Positions 28,480-38,065 of a DNA stretch of 64,000 nt are shown here, piece after piece (positions within the stretch are counted from its first letter, which is position 1; every line of letters begins with the position of its first letter). Source of the DNA: Brevibacterium moorei (GTDB lineage Bacteria; Actinomycetota; Actinomycetes; Actinomycetales; Brevibacteriaceae); contig NZ_JANIJX010000008.1 of assembly GCF_024580735.1 (NCBI RefSeq), forward strand, positions 57,573 to 121,572, in the 5' to 3' direction. Below the pieces are notes generated by a model, which was given only the letters and a program-made list of their open reading frames with translations, did no database searches and had not been told where the DNA came from. Both the position numbers and the translations under genes were made by a program.

Positions 28480-28851
28480 TCACGTCCGGTTCCTGGAAGC
28501 GAAGCTCCAACCGGTCTGCAAACCGCCCTTGTCGCTATCGGCCAAGCGCTCGCCGCGGCGTCGGATCTCCGTTTGTCCCGGGTCCGGACGGGTGATGAGC
28601 TTTAGACCGTCGAAGTCGGTTACGGACCAGGTGTTGCCGTGCGTCCGGAACTCGAGTCCCTGCTCGTTCTGCGCCGACCACACCATCGACGCCCGGCCGG
28701 TCCCCACACCATCCAGAATGCGGTCCCAGATCTTCTCCCTGACTCGTGAAGAGGTTTTGCCCACAAATGTCCCGGGCGATATCTCCAGGAGCCATCGGGT
28801 CAGTTCGCCCCGGAGCCCGGCTGGGCACGCCGCCACCACCACGACCAACAT
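28480..28851 (-). CDS. cas2: CRISPR-associated protein Cas2, type I-E
   Basis: The 123-residue protein starts MLVVVVAACPAGLRGELTRW and contains EISPGTFVGKTSSRVREKIW and EQGLEFRTHG, the hallmarks of Cas2e. It is longer than the 94-residue E. coli protein by a C-terminal tail. Cas2 dimerises and bridges two Cas1 dimers to form the spacer integrase. Its ATG overlaps the cas1 stop by one base (TGATG), so the two are translationally coupled. Confidence 0.95.
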   Translation of the reverse strand: MLVVVVAACPAGLRGELTRWLLEISPGTFVGKTSSRVREKIWDRILDGVGTGRASMVWSAQNEQGLEFRTHGNTWSVTDFDGLKLITRPDPGQTEIRRRGERLADSDKGGLQTGWSFASRNRT

Positions 28852-29795
28852 CAGTTATCCCCGTCGTAGTTGGCGCCGCCCGCGACGTTCCCTTTGGGAT
28901 CCCAGAGGCTGATGACATTGTCGTCACGCCCCAAAGAGTCTAAAGCGGCCGCGGCATCCTCGGGCTTGAAGAACAGGGTGGTGATATCGCTGATCATGCG
29001 GCTGATGATGTGCCCGGTGTTGATTGCGTCCCTGGCCCTGTGCCGAACGGCCGAACCGATGTCCGGTGGGTCCTCGGCTGCGATGTCGAAGGCAAGCGGA
29101 ATGGTTATCTCCGCCTTATACAAATCCGCGATGTCGTAGACGAAAGCCCTCTCGTGTCCATTGTGCACGAACCCCAATCCAGGCGAAGCCCCGATTGCCG
29201 TGATCACAGCATGCGTCAATCCATACAAACAGGTGTGAGCCGCACTGAGCGCCATATTGATCCCGTCCGAGGCATCGAAATCCACCGCATCGAAATCTCG
29301 ACGCCTCCATTGCACCCCGGTCCGCTCGGATTCTTTTTTGTATATGCGTTTTACCCGAGCGCCCTCGCGTCCTCGCAGCTGTTGCATGCTCAAACCGGAG
29401 ACGTCTTCGTCCGGGAACCGCATGGCATACATGGCCCGTGCCACGGCGACTCGACTGCGCACGTTCGACACCAGTTCGGCCTGCTTCACCAGGTACCGGG
29501 TAGATGATGCCAAGGACCGGCCGTGGGCATAATACCGTATCCCGCGCTCGCCAACCCACACTGTGGAAACCCCGCATTCGCCCAACAGGCTCATGCCCTG
29601 ATGAGTGATCCGGGTTCCCGGACCTACCATCAAACAGGCGAGCCCGGCGCCAGGGGCGTATGTCGTGCCCTCCTCGGTGCGGATGGTCAGCGCGTTGCGG
29701 TCCCGGGCAATCGTGGCTCGCTCCACATAGAGGAAGGAGAGGCGGTCACGTATCCGAGTCAGTTCATATCGTTCCAACGGTTTGGAGCCCTGCAT
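28851..29795 (-). CDS. cas1: CRISPR-associated integrase Cas1, type I-E
   Basis: The ATG at 29795 (MQGSKPLERYELTRI) has a GAAAGGTG site, so the in-frame extension further upstream is not used; the length is 314 residues. The N-terminal beta domain (about 1-95) precedes a helical domain with the expected metal ligands: Glu in RGREGARVKRIY, and His and Asp in GFVHNGHERAFVYDIADLYK. HGRSLASSTRYLVKQAELVS is typical of the I-E family. Cas1 cuts and joins new spacers at the leader end. A strong hairpin lies between this gene and cas6e upstream. Confidence 0.96.
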   Translation of the reverse strand: MQGSKPLERYELTRIRDRLSFLYVERATIARDRNALTIRTEEGTTYAPGAGLACLMVGPGTRITHQGMSLLGECGVSTVWVGERGIRYYAHGRSLASSTRYLVKQAELVSNVRSRVAVARAMYAMRFPDEDVSGLSMQQLRGREGARVKRIYKKESERTGVQWRRRDFDAVDFDASDGINMALSAAHTCLYGLTHAVITAIGASPGLGFVHNGHERAFVYDIADLYKAEITIPLAFDIAAEDPPDIGSAVRHRARDAINTGHIISRMISDITTLFFKPEDAAAALDSLGRDDNVISLWDPKGNVAGGANYDGDN

Positions 29796-29834
29796 GGTGA
29801 CACCTTTCAGCGATGAGGACGTGTGAGAAGAAGC

Positions 29835-29872
29835 GTGTGGCCGGGCGACACCTATGTGTCGCCCGGCCACAC
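29835..29872 (-). terminator. Perfect 17-bp hairpin between cas6e and cas1
   Basis: The arms at 29835-29851 (GTGTGGCCGGGCGACAC) and 29856-29872 are perfectly complementary with a CTAT loop. It lies in the 97-base gap between the Cascade genes and the adaptation genes, both read leftward. A pyrimidine-rich run (CTTCTTCTC) follows on the minus strand. It looks like a terminator or attenuator that lowers cas1-cas2 expression relative to Cascade. Confidence 0.7.
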
Positions 29873-29892
29873 TGAGGAAAGGGCCCTCGGCG

Positions 29893-30624
29893 TCAGGACC
29901 GGGGGACCGGGGCCAAAGTTAACAAACCGCAGCCGTAACCCTTTGCCGGGCCGATGCCCTGAACCAACGCCTTCCGAAGCGATTCGGGATCCGTGACCCG
30001 TAATAGCCCGTCGAATCGGGCCTGGGTAATGGTCACTGTCTTGGCGACCTTCCCATTAGCCGGTTTTCTCCGCGCGAATCGCACGACCTTGCGTTCTTCG
30101 ATGCGGAACGACGGAGCGGAGGACGCTGAACCGGTTTCCGAGTCTGTTGAACCGGGAAGAGGGGATTCCACATCGAATGCCGCTCCAATCTGGTCGGCCT
30201 TGCCCAACAGCCACTCCTCCTGATGCGCCGCAGTGACATGGGGGACCCGTTTACCGCGGGTTCCCCGTGCGCCGGCGACGTTGTGCACGGGATTGGCTGC
30301 CAGCCGGAATTGCCAGACCTGGCCCTCCGCCAATCGATCGAGCAGTGGTGCGTAGTCGGCCACGCCCCACGAGACCTTTGTCGGCCAGCCCGCTTGCTCG
30401 ACAATGTGGGTGAAATCCGGGGTCTCCGGACTCACCACATAGACCACGGGATTGTGACTGCCGGCGTCCACCCGCCACAGGATTCGGGCACCGGCGCCGG
30501 CGGCATCGACCGCGTCCTCGGCCGGGAACGAAGCGGCCACCGCCGCGTGCATTCGCTGGGGCGAGGCGAGCAGACGGCCGGTGCCACGCCTGGCACCGTT
30601 GAGCTCTAGCTTGCTAAGAAACAA
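29893..30624 (-). CDS. cas6e: crRNA-processing endonuclease Cas6e
   Basis: The frame is open further upstream, but the family start LFLSKLELNGARRGTGRLL lies at a TTG at 30624 with GGGAGG five bases before it, giving 243 residues. The segment SPQRMHAAVAASFP carries the conserved His of the active site. The C-terminal glycine-rich loop GIGPAKGYGCGLLTLAP is the RNA-binding signature. Cas6e cuts the repeat hairpin to release crRNAs and remains in Cascade. The start lies 11 bases inside cas5, so translation is coupled. Confidence 0.94.
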   Translation of the reverse strand: MFLSKLELNGARRGTGRLLASPQRMHAAVAASFPAEDAVDAAGAGARILWRVDAGSHNPVVYVVSPETPDFTHIVEQAGWPTKVSWGVADYAPLLDRLAEGQVWQFRLAANPVHNVAGARGTRGKRVPHVTAAHQEEWLLGKADQIGAAFDVESPLPGSTDSETGSASSAPSFRIEERKVVRFARRKPANGKVAKTVTITQARFDGLLRVTDPESLRKALVQGIGPAKGYGCGLLTLAPVPRS

Positions 30625-31351
30625 TCTGGCCTCCCAAATAGCTGAAGGGATCGTGTTTGTCGAAGACCGGTGCCGGTGCCGAGGTCCCGGCCGGCTGTGC
30701 CGGAACCACCGGGTTGACGATGTCTTCCCAGTCCTCGACAACCTGCCGGGTGCCGAAAAGGCGCCGGTCCGGATCGAAGCTCACGGGATCGTCCTCAAAG
30801 GTGGCAGTCGGGGCCTCTCCTGGCAACAGGTCACGGACGATGCGGATCTTCACCACAGGATTGCCGTTGTCCTTCATGACCCGAGGGCTGGCCTTCCAAG
30901 GAGTAGACCGGAGCAGTTCCGACATCGATGCCCGATGGACCCCCAGGCTCAGCTGTCCTGCTGGTGGGAAGGCCCGGCGGCCCAGGTACAAGGGGAAGAC
31001 CGGGCTGGCCATCGCGGCATCCAGGCTCTGTACGAAGTCGTCGGGACCCTCGACTGCGGCCAAGAAGACGGCATCGCTCAGATAGTAACGGTAGGACAGC
31101 GGCGCCGTGACTCCTGTGCGCTGCGCGGTTTGGAAATCGCGCATGAGTCTGCCCGATTGTTCGACCCGCACACCCATCGACAGCTGCGCAAGGTCCTCGA
31201 TGGAATCGGTGCGCCGGCGTCCCAGGGCCGAGGCCAGGAGCCCGACGACTCCTGACTTGGTCGGTTGTAGCTCAGTGGTCCGGCGGGTGAAACGGCCCTT
31301 GACTCCCCACGATTGCATGGGGCCCGCGAGCCGTAGCAACAGGGTGCTCAT
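30614..31351 (-). CDS. cas5e: Cascade subunit Cas5e (CasD)
   Basis: The 245-residue RAMP protein starts MSTLLLRLAGPMQSWGVKGR, followed by PTKSGVVGLLASALGRRR, both typical of Cas5e. YYLSDAVFLAAVEG and YLGRRAFPPAG are also conserved. Cas5e caps the 5' handle of the crRNA in Cascade. The ATG overlaps the cas7 stop by one base. Confidence 0.95.
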   Translation of the reverse strand: MSTLLLRLAGPMQSWGVKGRFTRRTTELQPTKSGVVGLLASALGRRRTDSIEDLAQLSMGVRVEQSGRLMRDFQTAQRTGVTAPLSYRYYLSDAVFLAAVEGPDDFVQSLDAAMASPVFPLYLGRRAFPPAGQLSLGVHRASMSELLRSTPWKASPRVMKDNGNPVVKIRIVRDLLPGEAPTATFEDDPVSFDPDRRLFGTRQVVEDWEDIVNPVVPAQPAGTSAPAPVFDKHDPFSYLGGQIVS

Positions 31352-32496
31352 CAGGCCTCCTGGGATTCCCGAAGCGCGGAGACCGCGGACACCACCGCAT
31401 CGCTCGCCGCCTGGTCCAGGGTGGAACGCCGGGCCAGCGAATCGAGCTCGGCGGCTTTGTCGCCCAAGCCCGCGGTCCAGTAACCCTGCGCGGCTCCGTA
31501 GGTATCGTCGACGTTCTGGGCGTACTCGACCAACTTTTCGACCGCAGGAGTCACATATCCTCGGCCTGCCCCGATCGGATCTTCGAACGCTTCGACGAAG
31601 CTGATGGGGCGGTCTGTGCGCACCGAGTACACAACGGCCGCCGGGACAGTCTCGTTGCCGAACGAGTTGACCTTGCCGGTCGGCAGACTCAACGCGAAGG
31701 ATTTGGCAAAGGCTCCCAACGCCTGTTCGACTGCCTCGGTCGTTCCCAGGTTCCTCTGCAACTGGGAGAGGTTGACTGTCGCATAGCGATACAGGGTCGA
31801 AGAGTTGAACTCCACCGTGCCGATCATCCCTGCTCCCGCGTCGCGATCCGGGTCCTCGGCCTTCGCATCGTCGACCGCGGTGAAGAAATCGGCCTCGGAT
31901 TCAACCGCATGCACGGAGATGGCATGAGCCACCTGGGCTGCGGCGTCGACGCCCAGATCGGTGAGGTCTGCGATCATCCGGCCGAACAAGGCGATGTCCA
32001 GGGAATTATCCGAAGACAAGATCTCCTTGTATGTCTTCTTGGCGAGCTTCGCCCCGTTGTTGTGGTCCTCGACCGCCTGACGGGCTGCCTTGGCGATCTG
32101 CAGGTGGCTGAAGAACAGGAGGTAGGATGCCTCGGTTTTGGGCTCGGGCTCGTCGGCTTGGGCGTTCTTCGCCTTCTTGGGCTTTTCGACCTTGACCCCG
32201 ATCGTCTTGATCACTTCTTCGGCCAGGACTTCGGCACTGTCCTCCATCGCCGGATCGATAGCGGTGATCTCCCTGGCGAGCAGTTCGATGATGCGCTTCG
32301 TGCGGATTCCGAGTTCGCCCTTGTCGACGTACTGGTCGAAAGCCGTGCGGGTCGCCCGCTTCCACGCCTGGGAGGACACCCGAGCACGGCGGACGCCGCC
32401 GTAGAAGGCTGTCTTGGGTGCGCCGGTGTCATCCCGGTTGAGGTTGCTGGGCGGAACGGACTGCAGGACGTGAATGTCGAGGAAGGTGTTGGACAT
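31351..32496 (-). CDS. cas7e: Cascade backbone subunit Cas7e (CasC/Cse4)
   Basis: The 381-residue protein starts MSNTFLDIHVLQSVPPSNLN with RDDTGAPKTAFYGGVRRARVS, the classic Cas7e N-terminus. Six copies normally line the crRNA. A Lys/Ala/Glu-rich stretch around residues 100-125 (KPKKAKNAQADEPEPK) looks like a flexible insertion in the thumb/helical region. The ATG follows AGGAGAACACC. A 67-base gap separates it from cse2 upstream. Confidence 0.95.
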   Translation of the reverse strand: MSNTFLDIHVLQSVPPSNLNRDDTGAPKTAFYGGVRRARVSSQAWKRATRTAFDQYVDKGELGIRTKRIIELLAREITAIDPAMEDSAEVLAEEVIKTIGVKVEKPKKAKNAQADEPEPKTEASYLLFFSHLQIAKAARQAVEDHNNGAKLAKKTYKEILSSDNSLDIALFGRMIADLTDLGVDAAAQVAHAISVHAVESEADFFTAVDDAKAEDPDRDAGAGMIGTVEFNSSTLYRYATVNLSQLQRNLGTTEAVEQALGAFAKSFALSLPTGKVNSFGNETVPAAVVYSVRTDRPISFVEAFEDPIGAGRGYVTPAVEKLVEYAQNVDDTYGAAQGYWTAGLGDKAAELDSLARRSTLDQAASDAVVSAVSALRESQEA

Positions 32497-32563
32497 GGTG
32501 TTCTCCTAAGTGGGGATTCAGTTCTCAGTGGATGAAAATATGCGTGTGCGTGGATAGGGCGCA

Positions 32564-33217
32564 TCAGTCCTGCGGTGTTTCCGCACTCATGGAATTCGGG
32601 TCCTTGCGGTATCTGAAGAAATCACGGCTCCAATTCCTCTGCACATTGGCCCGGAGTGAACGGTCCTGCCAGTAGTAGAGGTCTTTGGCAAGGACGCCGA
32701 AGTCCAGGCCGATGCTACGGCGTTCCATCAAACCCACGAGGTTGCGCAGGTGCCGCTGCAGTCCGGTGACGGATTCCGCCTGAGCGAGCTTCGCCAGACG
32801 TTCCCACACCGCGCCGCGTTCCATATGCTCATCGGGGTGGTCGGCGAGTTTCCGTGCCGCTTCGCCCAGGCCACGCCACCGGACGTGCATGGGAGCGCTC
32901 TTGGACTGCTGCAACTGGGCGAAACTGGTCATCGCGATGTGTACGGCGATTTCCACCCGGTCATACCGGCTCTGACCGTAGGTGTCCGCGTCCGGGTCAT
33001 TGTTCGGCAAGAAGTCTGGGATGAGGTACTCGCCCACCTCCCACGCGGTTCCGGGCTCAGCCGCCGTCGCATGCCGGAGCTGGGCCAGAGCGGCACGGGC
33101 GGTGGGATCTCCTTCAAGGTAGCGGCTCTGCAAGGATGCCGCTTGGGTCCTCACGAATCTTTCCGCCTTCTCTGCGACGGAACCGGTTCTTGTCTCTGGT
33201 TCAGGATTTGTCGTCAT
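32564..33217 (-). CDS. cse2: Cascade small subunit Cse2 (CasB)
   Basis: From the ATG at 33217 (MTTNPEPETRTG), with GAGGAG just before, the protein is 217 residues. A longer frame begins seven codons earlier. It is all-helical and basic, with LAQLRHATAAEPG near the start and RWSRDFF-like aromatic and basic residues at the end, as in the Cse2 family. Two copies stabilise the R-loop in Cascade. The start lies 17 bases inside cse1. Confidence 0.92.
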   Translation of the reverse strand: MTTNPEPETRTGSVAEKAERFVRTQAASLQSRYLEGDPTARAALAQLRHATAAEPGTAWEVGEYLIPDFLPNNDPDADTYGQSRYDRVEIAVHIAMTSFAQLQQSKSAPMHVRWRGLGEAARKLADHPDEHMERGAVWERLAKLAQAESVTGLQRHLRNLVGLMERRSIGLDFGVLAKDLYYWQDRSLRANVQRNWSRDFFRYRKDPNSMSAETPQD

Positions 33218-34838
33218 GATTCTCCTCTTCGAAGGCAAATGGGAGTGTCTTCGCCAGCCCCCTGCGCAGATAGATCAGGGCCAGCTCGGTATTGAGCCAG
33301 GTCTTATTCTCACTATCGACGATGCGCCCGAGATAGGACTCCTCGCCCGCCTCGTCCGCCATGGTCTTCGCCTGGTTGAGTGCCGCGACTTTGAGGGCCT
33401 TCTGCCAATGTGCGCGGGCATCGGTCCAAGCAGTGTTTTTCTCCAAGAGCGTCAGCCACTGTTTGAAGAGCTTGCCGAAGAGCAGATAGGCCTCTTCCTT
33501 GGCCTCGGCGCGAGGTGTGTCGGCCATATCGATCCCGCGGGCCTTGGCCAGATTTGCGGCATACGTCCCCAGATACCAGGCGACGGTGTCTGCCTCGTCG
33601 ATAGCTGCCAACACGGTGCGCGCAGCGTCGACTGCCTCTTCTTCTAGAAGGAACGGCGGAACCTTGAGACTATCGTCGGTGACCTCGGCAAAGGTTGCGC
33701 TCTGAGGGCCGTACTCCACGCCGAAACTTGCGATATCAGGCATAAAGCCAACGTCCAGCTTGCCTGCGGCGGCCAGGGCACCGATCCATTGGAGAATTCC
33801 CGGCTCCTTGAACTGTCGTTGGTTGTCAACGAGTGCTTGGGCCTTAGTCGGTAGCCAGGCGGTCAAGCCTCTCCACACGGCCTTGTTTGGGTCGACCATG
33901 CCCGGCATGAACACTGTGGTGTCGAACTTCTTGGACTGGGGCTTGCTATAGCGCCAGGTCATCATCGGGTCCAGATCGTATTTGTTCTGTTCCGCCAGGG
34001 GATCGCCATAGCAGAGCACGACTCGGACGACTGATTGGCCGTCGAAGACCAATCGCAGTCGCCGGGCCTGCCAGGTGTAGACCTGGATGAAGCCCCGGGG
34101 TCTGGCCGGGCTGTCGAATTCTGGAACAGCTCCGGGATGGGGACGTTCCCATGGCGGAAGATCATCCGGACTGCTGATCGCTCCGATGGTTTCCGGCGCA
34201 ATGTAGTTGAGCTGCAGGGTGAAGGCGAGGTCCTCGCCGGAGGCGATGAGGATTTCGCCTTTGCCACCCCAAGCGGTTCCCAGGGGGTAGACCTTTCCAT
34301 TCTTGGCCCGGGGGTCACGGCGGTCCGGAGTCTTGATGCCGGAGGTGTCGTATGCCTGGGTGTGGACCAACCAGCGTGCGGCCTCGGCCGGGGTCATTCG
34401 TTCGAGGCTATCGGGCCCGCGCTGAGCGAACATCTGTACATTCGCGGGGTAATCTGCGACGAAGGTCCCAAGGCCCTTGGGGTCACCCTTGGCCGGGCCC
34501 AGGTCGGCTACCTGGAAGAACGGTTCAGTGGGGTGTCGCAACCAGAACCGTTCACGGTGTTTCGCCAGATAGGCCCCGACTTGGTCGACCGTGTCCTGCC
34601 AGTCATTCGTTCTGGTGTCCCAGTCACTTGGATCTTTGGGCAGACCCAGCGCCCTGGACATGATGGCGACGAGGACCCTCAGGAGGGCCGGCCGCATCGT
34701 GGGGAGTTCACCGTTGAGCCGGCGGATCGACTCGGCTTTCCTGAACACCTCGTTGATGGACAGCTCAGCGTCCGTGCCATCGGTCAGAAGGACTGGGATC
34801 CACGGTTCGTCGATGAGGTTGAAGAACGGTTGGTTCAT
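33201..34838 (-). CDS. cse1: Cascade large subunit Cse1 (CasA/Cas8e)
   Basis: I chose the ATG at 34838 because the family-conserved start NLIDEPWIPVLLTDG follows within six residues and an AGGAGGTG site precedes it. An ATG at 34883 with its own AGGAAGG site would add 15 residues. The protein is about 545 residues, near the family norm. Cse1 recognises the PAM, opens target DNA and recruits Cas3. WLVHTQAYDTSGIK and MPGMVDPNKAVWRGLTAW are conserved segments. It sits directly after cas3. Confidence 0.93.
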   Translation of the reverse strand: MNQPFFNLIDEPWIPVLLTDGTDAELSINEVFRKAESIRRLNGELPTMRPALLRVLVAIMSRALGLPKDPSDWDTRTNDWQDTVDQVGAYLAKHRERFWLRHPTEPFFQVADLGPAKGDPKGLGTFVADYPANVQMFAQRGPDSLERMTPAEAARWLVHTQAYDTSGIKTPDRRDPRAKNGKVYPLGTAWGGKGEILIASGEDLAFTLQLNYIAPETIGAISSPDDLPPWERPHPGAVPEFDSPARPRGFIQVYTWQARRLRLVFDGQSVVRVVLCYGDPLAEQNKYDLDPMMTWRYSKPQSKKFDTTVFMPGMVDPNKAVWRGLTAWLPTKAQALVDNQRQFKEPGILQWIGALAAAGKLDVGFMPDIASFGVEYGPQSATFAEVTDDSLKVPPFLLEEEAVDAARTVLAAIDEADTVAWYLGTYAANLAKARGIDMADTPRAEAKEEAYLLFGKLFKQWLTLLEKNTAWTDARAHWQKALKVAALNQAKTMADEAGEESYLGRIVDSENKTWLNTELALIYLRRGLAKTLPFAFEEENHDDKS

Positions 34839-34922
34839 CTGGGTAGACACCTCCTCTGCGTGGATTGTGGGGGATGCGGACATGAGCTTCCTTCCTATAG
34901 GTGTCTTGGCGGTGGGACGGCG

Positions 34923-37900
34923 TTATCGGCGAGATGCCTGAAGTCCGTCATCCAGGTCATAGATGATGGTCCAGTCGCCAATTCGGCCTGTGCAGCGGTG
35001 CGGATTCCCCTCATCGGTTTGCAGGGGGAGGATCAACTGCCCGCGGAGTAGAGGCGAGTGTTGCAGGTTCGGCCGCCCCAGTTTCTCCAGCTCGCCGATC
35101 ACGGCATCACCGACTTTCCCCTTGGACATCTGGAAGGGGAGACGGATGGATGAGTTGGCGACTGCCTCGGCGATGGTCCAGGGTACGGGGCCCTCATCCG
35201 GGATGACCTCACCACGGTGTTCGGGCAACCAGTCCAGGGTCCGCCAGCCGGTGCCGTCGGTGAGGACGAGCAGCACTTCGATGGATTCGGAGCCGTCCCT
35301 GACCCTGCCGCGTGCGCGGTTGTAGGGGTCCGGGTCGTCGGCTTCACCGTCATTGTCCTGCAGCCAGCCGTCCAGGCCGCTGAGGGAAGCCGTGGGCGTA
35401 GTGGCCCAACGATTCGCGAAGTCTTCGATCTCCTGTACCTTGGTTGCTGCGTTTTGGGTAGCTTCATCCATTGCCAGTTGCCAGTCTGCCGGACCGATGG
35501 GGTCAGTTCCGTAGACGGTGTGGACCAGAGTCGGAACGTCTCCCGGAGTCGTGAGAGAGCCCGGCACGCCGCACACCTGCTGTAGCGCAGCGAGTGAGCG
35601 GAGCAGAACATGTTCACCGTAGATGGCGATGCTGTCCCCGTTGATCTTCGGCGGGATGACTGCGGGATCTGTAATGCCCGCGATGAAGCAACGCGGATCG
35701 CGCAGTGGCTGCGGTCGGGTCCGGCCCGCATGCCGGTGGACGCGGCCGAGCCGTTGAATCAGCAGGTCGACGGGGCACAGGTCGGTGATGACTGCGTCAA
35801 AATCAATGTCGAGGCTCTGTTCGACAACCTGGGATGCGACTACGATGGCCCGTTCGGGACGTGCGCCGTCCTTGCCGAAGCGGTCCAACAAGTCTTGGTC
35901 CAACTGGGCTCGGTCGCTGGCTGCGAAGCGTGCATGGGCGACGTTGACGACGTCGGCGCCGAAGGCCTCGCGGAGTAGCTGCGCGGTGTGCTGAACGCGT
36001 TTCACGGAGTTCCGAATCACCGCGATGCAGCCGCCTTCCGCAATGAGTTCGCGAACTGTCGCCACCAGGGTCGAGTCATCGTCGGTGAGTTCCTGCAATG
36101 CGACGGATCGGTTCGGCTTGCCAGGGAATTCCGTCTCCGTGACCGAGGTTCCGGTCACCAACGTGAGCACTGGATACTTGGGTGCAGTAGACGTGTCTGC
36201 CTGGGCCGTAACGGCAATCTCGTCGCCGTCCGGGTTGGTATCTCCGGCAGAGGCCATCGCCGGGGTCTTCGCCCTTTGTCGTAGGCCCCGACGGTAAGCC
36301 GCAGCGAGGTCGGCCTTCTGTGCCGGGGGCAGTGTTGCGGTGAGGATGATCGTGGGTATGCCCAAGCGGCCCAGCCATTCCAGAGAATCGCGCATGAAGA
36401 CCTTCATCGTCGTGTCCGCAGCGTGTGCCTCATCGATGATGACGACCTTATTGGCGAATCCACTGTGGCGCAGCATGACGTGGCGCGCCTTGAGCGATGC
36501 CATGAGGAGCTGGTCGACAGTTCCTACGACGAAGTCGGCCAGGATGCGTTTTTTGCGGCCGGACAGCCAGTCGTGGGTACCAGGTTGGAGGATCTTGGTC
36601 TTCCGATTCCCGGCAGCTGCATCGTGGCATTCGGTCGGAGCCTGGGCCGGGGGGCTCTGGAAATCCAGTGCGTCTGACAGCTCAGCCGTATCCGAGGTGT
36701 CCTTGGGCCTGATGCGGCGCATGTCCCGGTAAGTCCGATTCAGCAATGATTTGCCGTGGGCTAGCGCAACGGACACCTGACTGTCCGGAGAATGTGATTC
36801 GACGTGGCGCAACCATTCGGCGACTCGGGTGAAAATGGCATTCGTCGTAGCCTGCGTGGGTAGGCCGATGAACACACCCGTGGCTCCAGTCGCCTGGGCC
36901 AGGTTCTCCGCAGCCAGAAGCGCGGCCTCGGTCTTGCCCGCACCTGTTTCGTCCTCCAAGATGAGCAGCGCCGACTCCGTGAGGTCCTTGGTCTCGTTGA
37001 ACGCGGCTGATTGACCGGGACGTGGTGTGGCAGCATCGGGTAAGTCGAACCGGTGGCGCAGCGCGACATCGGCGGAAGGCGCCGGTGCCGGTCGCCATTG
37101 GCTGGGGAGCCGCAGCCTTTTCCATGCGTGGTCGACTCGCTCCTGTGTCGATGCACAGGAGCAGATGTCCTCCTCCAGCTCGATCAAGGGGAAAACGTCC
37201 TGGTTCGATGCGATCCAGTCGGCTTGGATGACCAAGCCAGTCAGTAGAGACAGAACTGCCCGGTCAAGGACGAATCCGGGGTCCTTCCATATCGGAGCAG
37301 CGAAATCGAGTCTTGATACGTCGATGATGTGGTGGGCGAGGGCCCGCTGCACATGTGGCCAGGGGGAGTCTTCCGAGCCGAGCCGCGCCGGCCACAATTT
37401 CTGCTGCATCAGACTCGTTGTCGGCTGGATGGGTGTTGTCATCCCGTGGTGGGCCCCTGCAATGCTGGCCATCTGGTGAACGATGGGGAACTCCACTGGA
37501 GTCGGGTGACGCTTTTTCTTGGATGCCTGTCCTGGTTCCTGCAGCCCAAAGTCTTCGCTCAGCACCCGGGCCAGGATGATCTCCGAGGCCAGGGAATGCG
37601 GGAACTCGCCTTGGCTTGCAACAGGTTCGGCATCATGGGTGTTCAGGGCAAAGCCCGGGTCGTCGAAAGCCATCTGTGTCTGTTCGAGCAGGTGTCCAGC
37701 CATCTTGTCTACCTGTCCTTGGAACGCCGGGCCAGACTTGCCGAGGTCATGCGATGCGCCGAGGAACCAGACCAGCTGGTCTAGTTCTACATCAGTCGGC
37801 AGTGATGCGGTGAGGACGCGCCGCTGTTGTGGGGACACTCTGTGGTGGAGCAGCCGCGTGGCGACTTCCCCCGTGTCGTACAGGTGCACTGGCAGAGGGA

Positions 37901-37982
37901 GCCAATGGGTGATCTGGCCGGTGTCGGGATCCAGTCCCGTCTTCGCCCAGAGGTGGGCGGCAAGGGCGAGATGGTCATTCAT
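34923..37982 (-). CDS. cas3: CRISPR helicase-nuclease Cas3 (type I-E)
   Basis: The 1019-residue protein joins an N-terminal HD nuclease (LGASHDLGKSGPAF, HD at residues 78-79) to an SF2 helicase. The helicase has Walker A DETGAGKTEAALL, the DEAH box IDEAHAADTTM and motif VI QRLGRVHRH. VASQVVEQSLDIDFDAVITD is the conserved segment before it. Cas3 degrades target DNA once Cascade has formed an R-loop. The ATG at 37982 follows GAGGAAG. It is first in the cas operon, with candidate promoter and operator sequence upstream at 38041-38070. Confidence 0.96.
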   Translation of the reverse strand: MNDHLALAAHLWAKTGLDPDTGQITHWLPLPVHLYDTGEVATRLLHHRVSPQQRRVLTASLPTDVELDQLVWFLGASHDLGKSGPAFQGQVDKMAGHLLEQTQMAFDDPGFALNTHDAEPVASQGEFPHSLASEIILARVLSEDFGLQEPGQASKKKRHPTPVEFPIVHQMASIAGAHHGMTTPIQPTTSLMQQKLWPARLGSEDSPWPHVQRALAHHIIDVSRLDFAAPIWKDPGFVLDRAVLSLLTGLVIQADWIASNQDVFPLIELEEDICSCASTQERVDHAWKRLRLPSQWRPAPAPSADVALRHRFDLPDAATPRPGQSAAFNETKDLTESALLILEDETGAGKTEAALLAAENLAQATGATGVFIGLPTQATTNAIFTRVAEWLRHVESHSPDSQVSVALAHGKSLLNRTYRDMRRIRPKDTSDTAELSDALDFQSPPAQAPTECHDAAAGNRKTKILQPGTHDWLSGRKKRILADFVVGTVDQLLMASLKARHVMLRHSGFANKVVIIDEAHAADTTMKVFMRDSLEWLGRLGIPTIILTATLPPAQKADLAAAYRRGLRQRAKTPAMASAGDTNPDGDEIAVTAQADTSTAPKYPVLTLVTGTSVTETEFPGKPNRSVALQELTDDDSTLVATVRELIAEGGCIAVIRNSVKRVQHTAQLLREAFGADVVNVAHARFAASDRAQLDQDLLDRFGKDGARPERAIVVASQVVEQSLDIDFDAVITDLCPVDLLIQRLGRVHRHAGRTRPQPLRDPRCFIAGITDPAVIPPKINGDSIAIYGEHVLLRSLAALQQVCGVPGSLTTPGDVPTLVHTVYGTDPIGPADWQLAMDEATQNAATKVQEIEDFANRWATTPTASLSGLDGWLQDNDGEADDPDPYNRARGRVRDGSESIEVLLVLTDGTGWRTLDWLPEHRGEVIPDEGPVPWTIAEAVANSSIRLPFQMSKGKVGDAVIGELEKLGRPNLQHSPLLRGQLILPLQTDEGNPHRCTGRIGDWTIIYDLDDGLQASRR

Positions 37983-38044
37983 TGCGGGGAACTTCCTCGG
38001 TGAGGTCAGGGTGATTCATTTGTTGGGGATCATTCTGAAGTCGA

Positions 38045-38065
38045 CTCTAGAGCAAGTTCTAGAAC
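38045..38065 (-). promoter_or_regulatory. Two adjacent TCTAGA palindromes upstream of cas3
   Basis: CTCTAGAG (38045-38052) and GTTCTAGAAC (38056-38065) are perfect palindromes with centres 12 bases apart, about one helical turn. They lie 63-83 bases before the cas3 ATG. Tandem sites like this are typical of a dimeric regulator. No regulator gene is adjacent and promoter boxes are uncertain. Confidence 0.45.
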
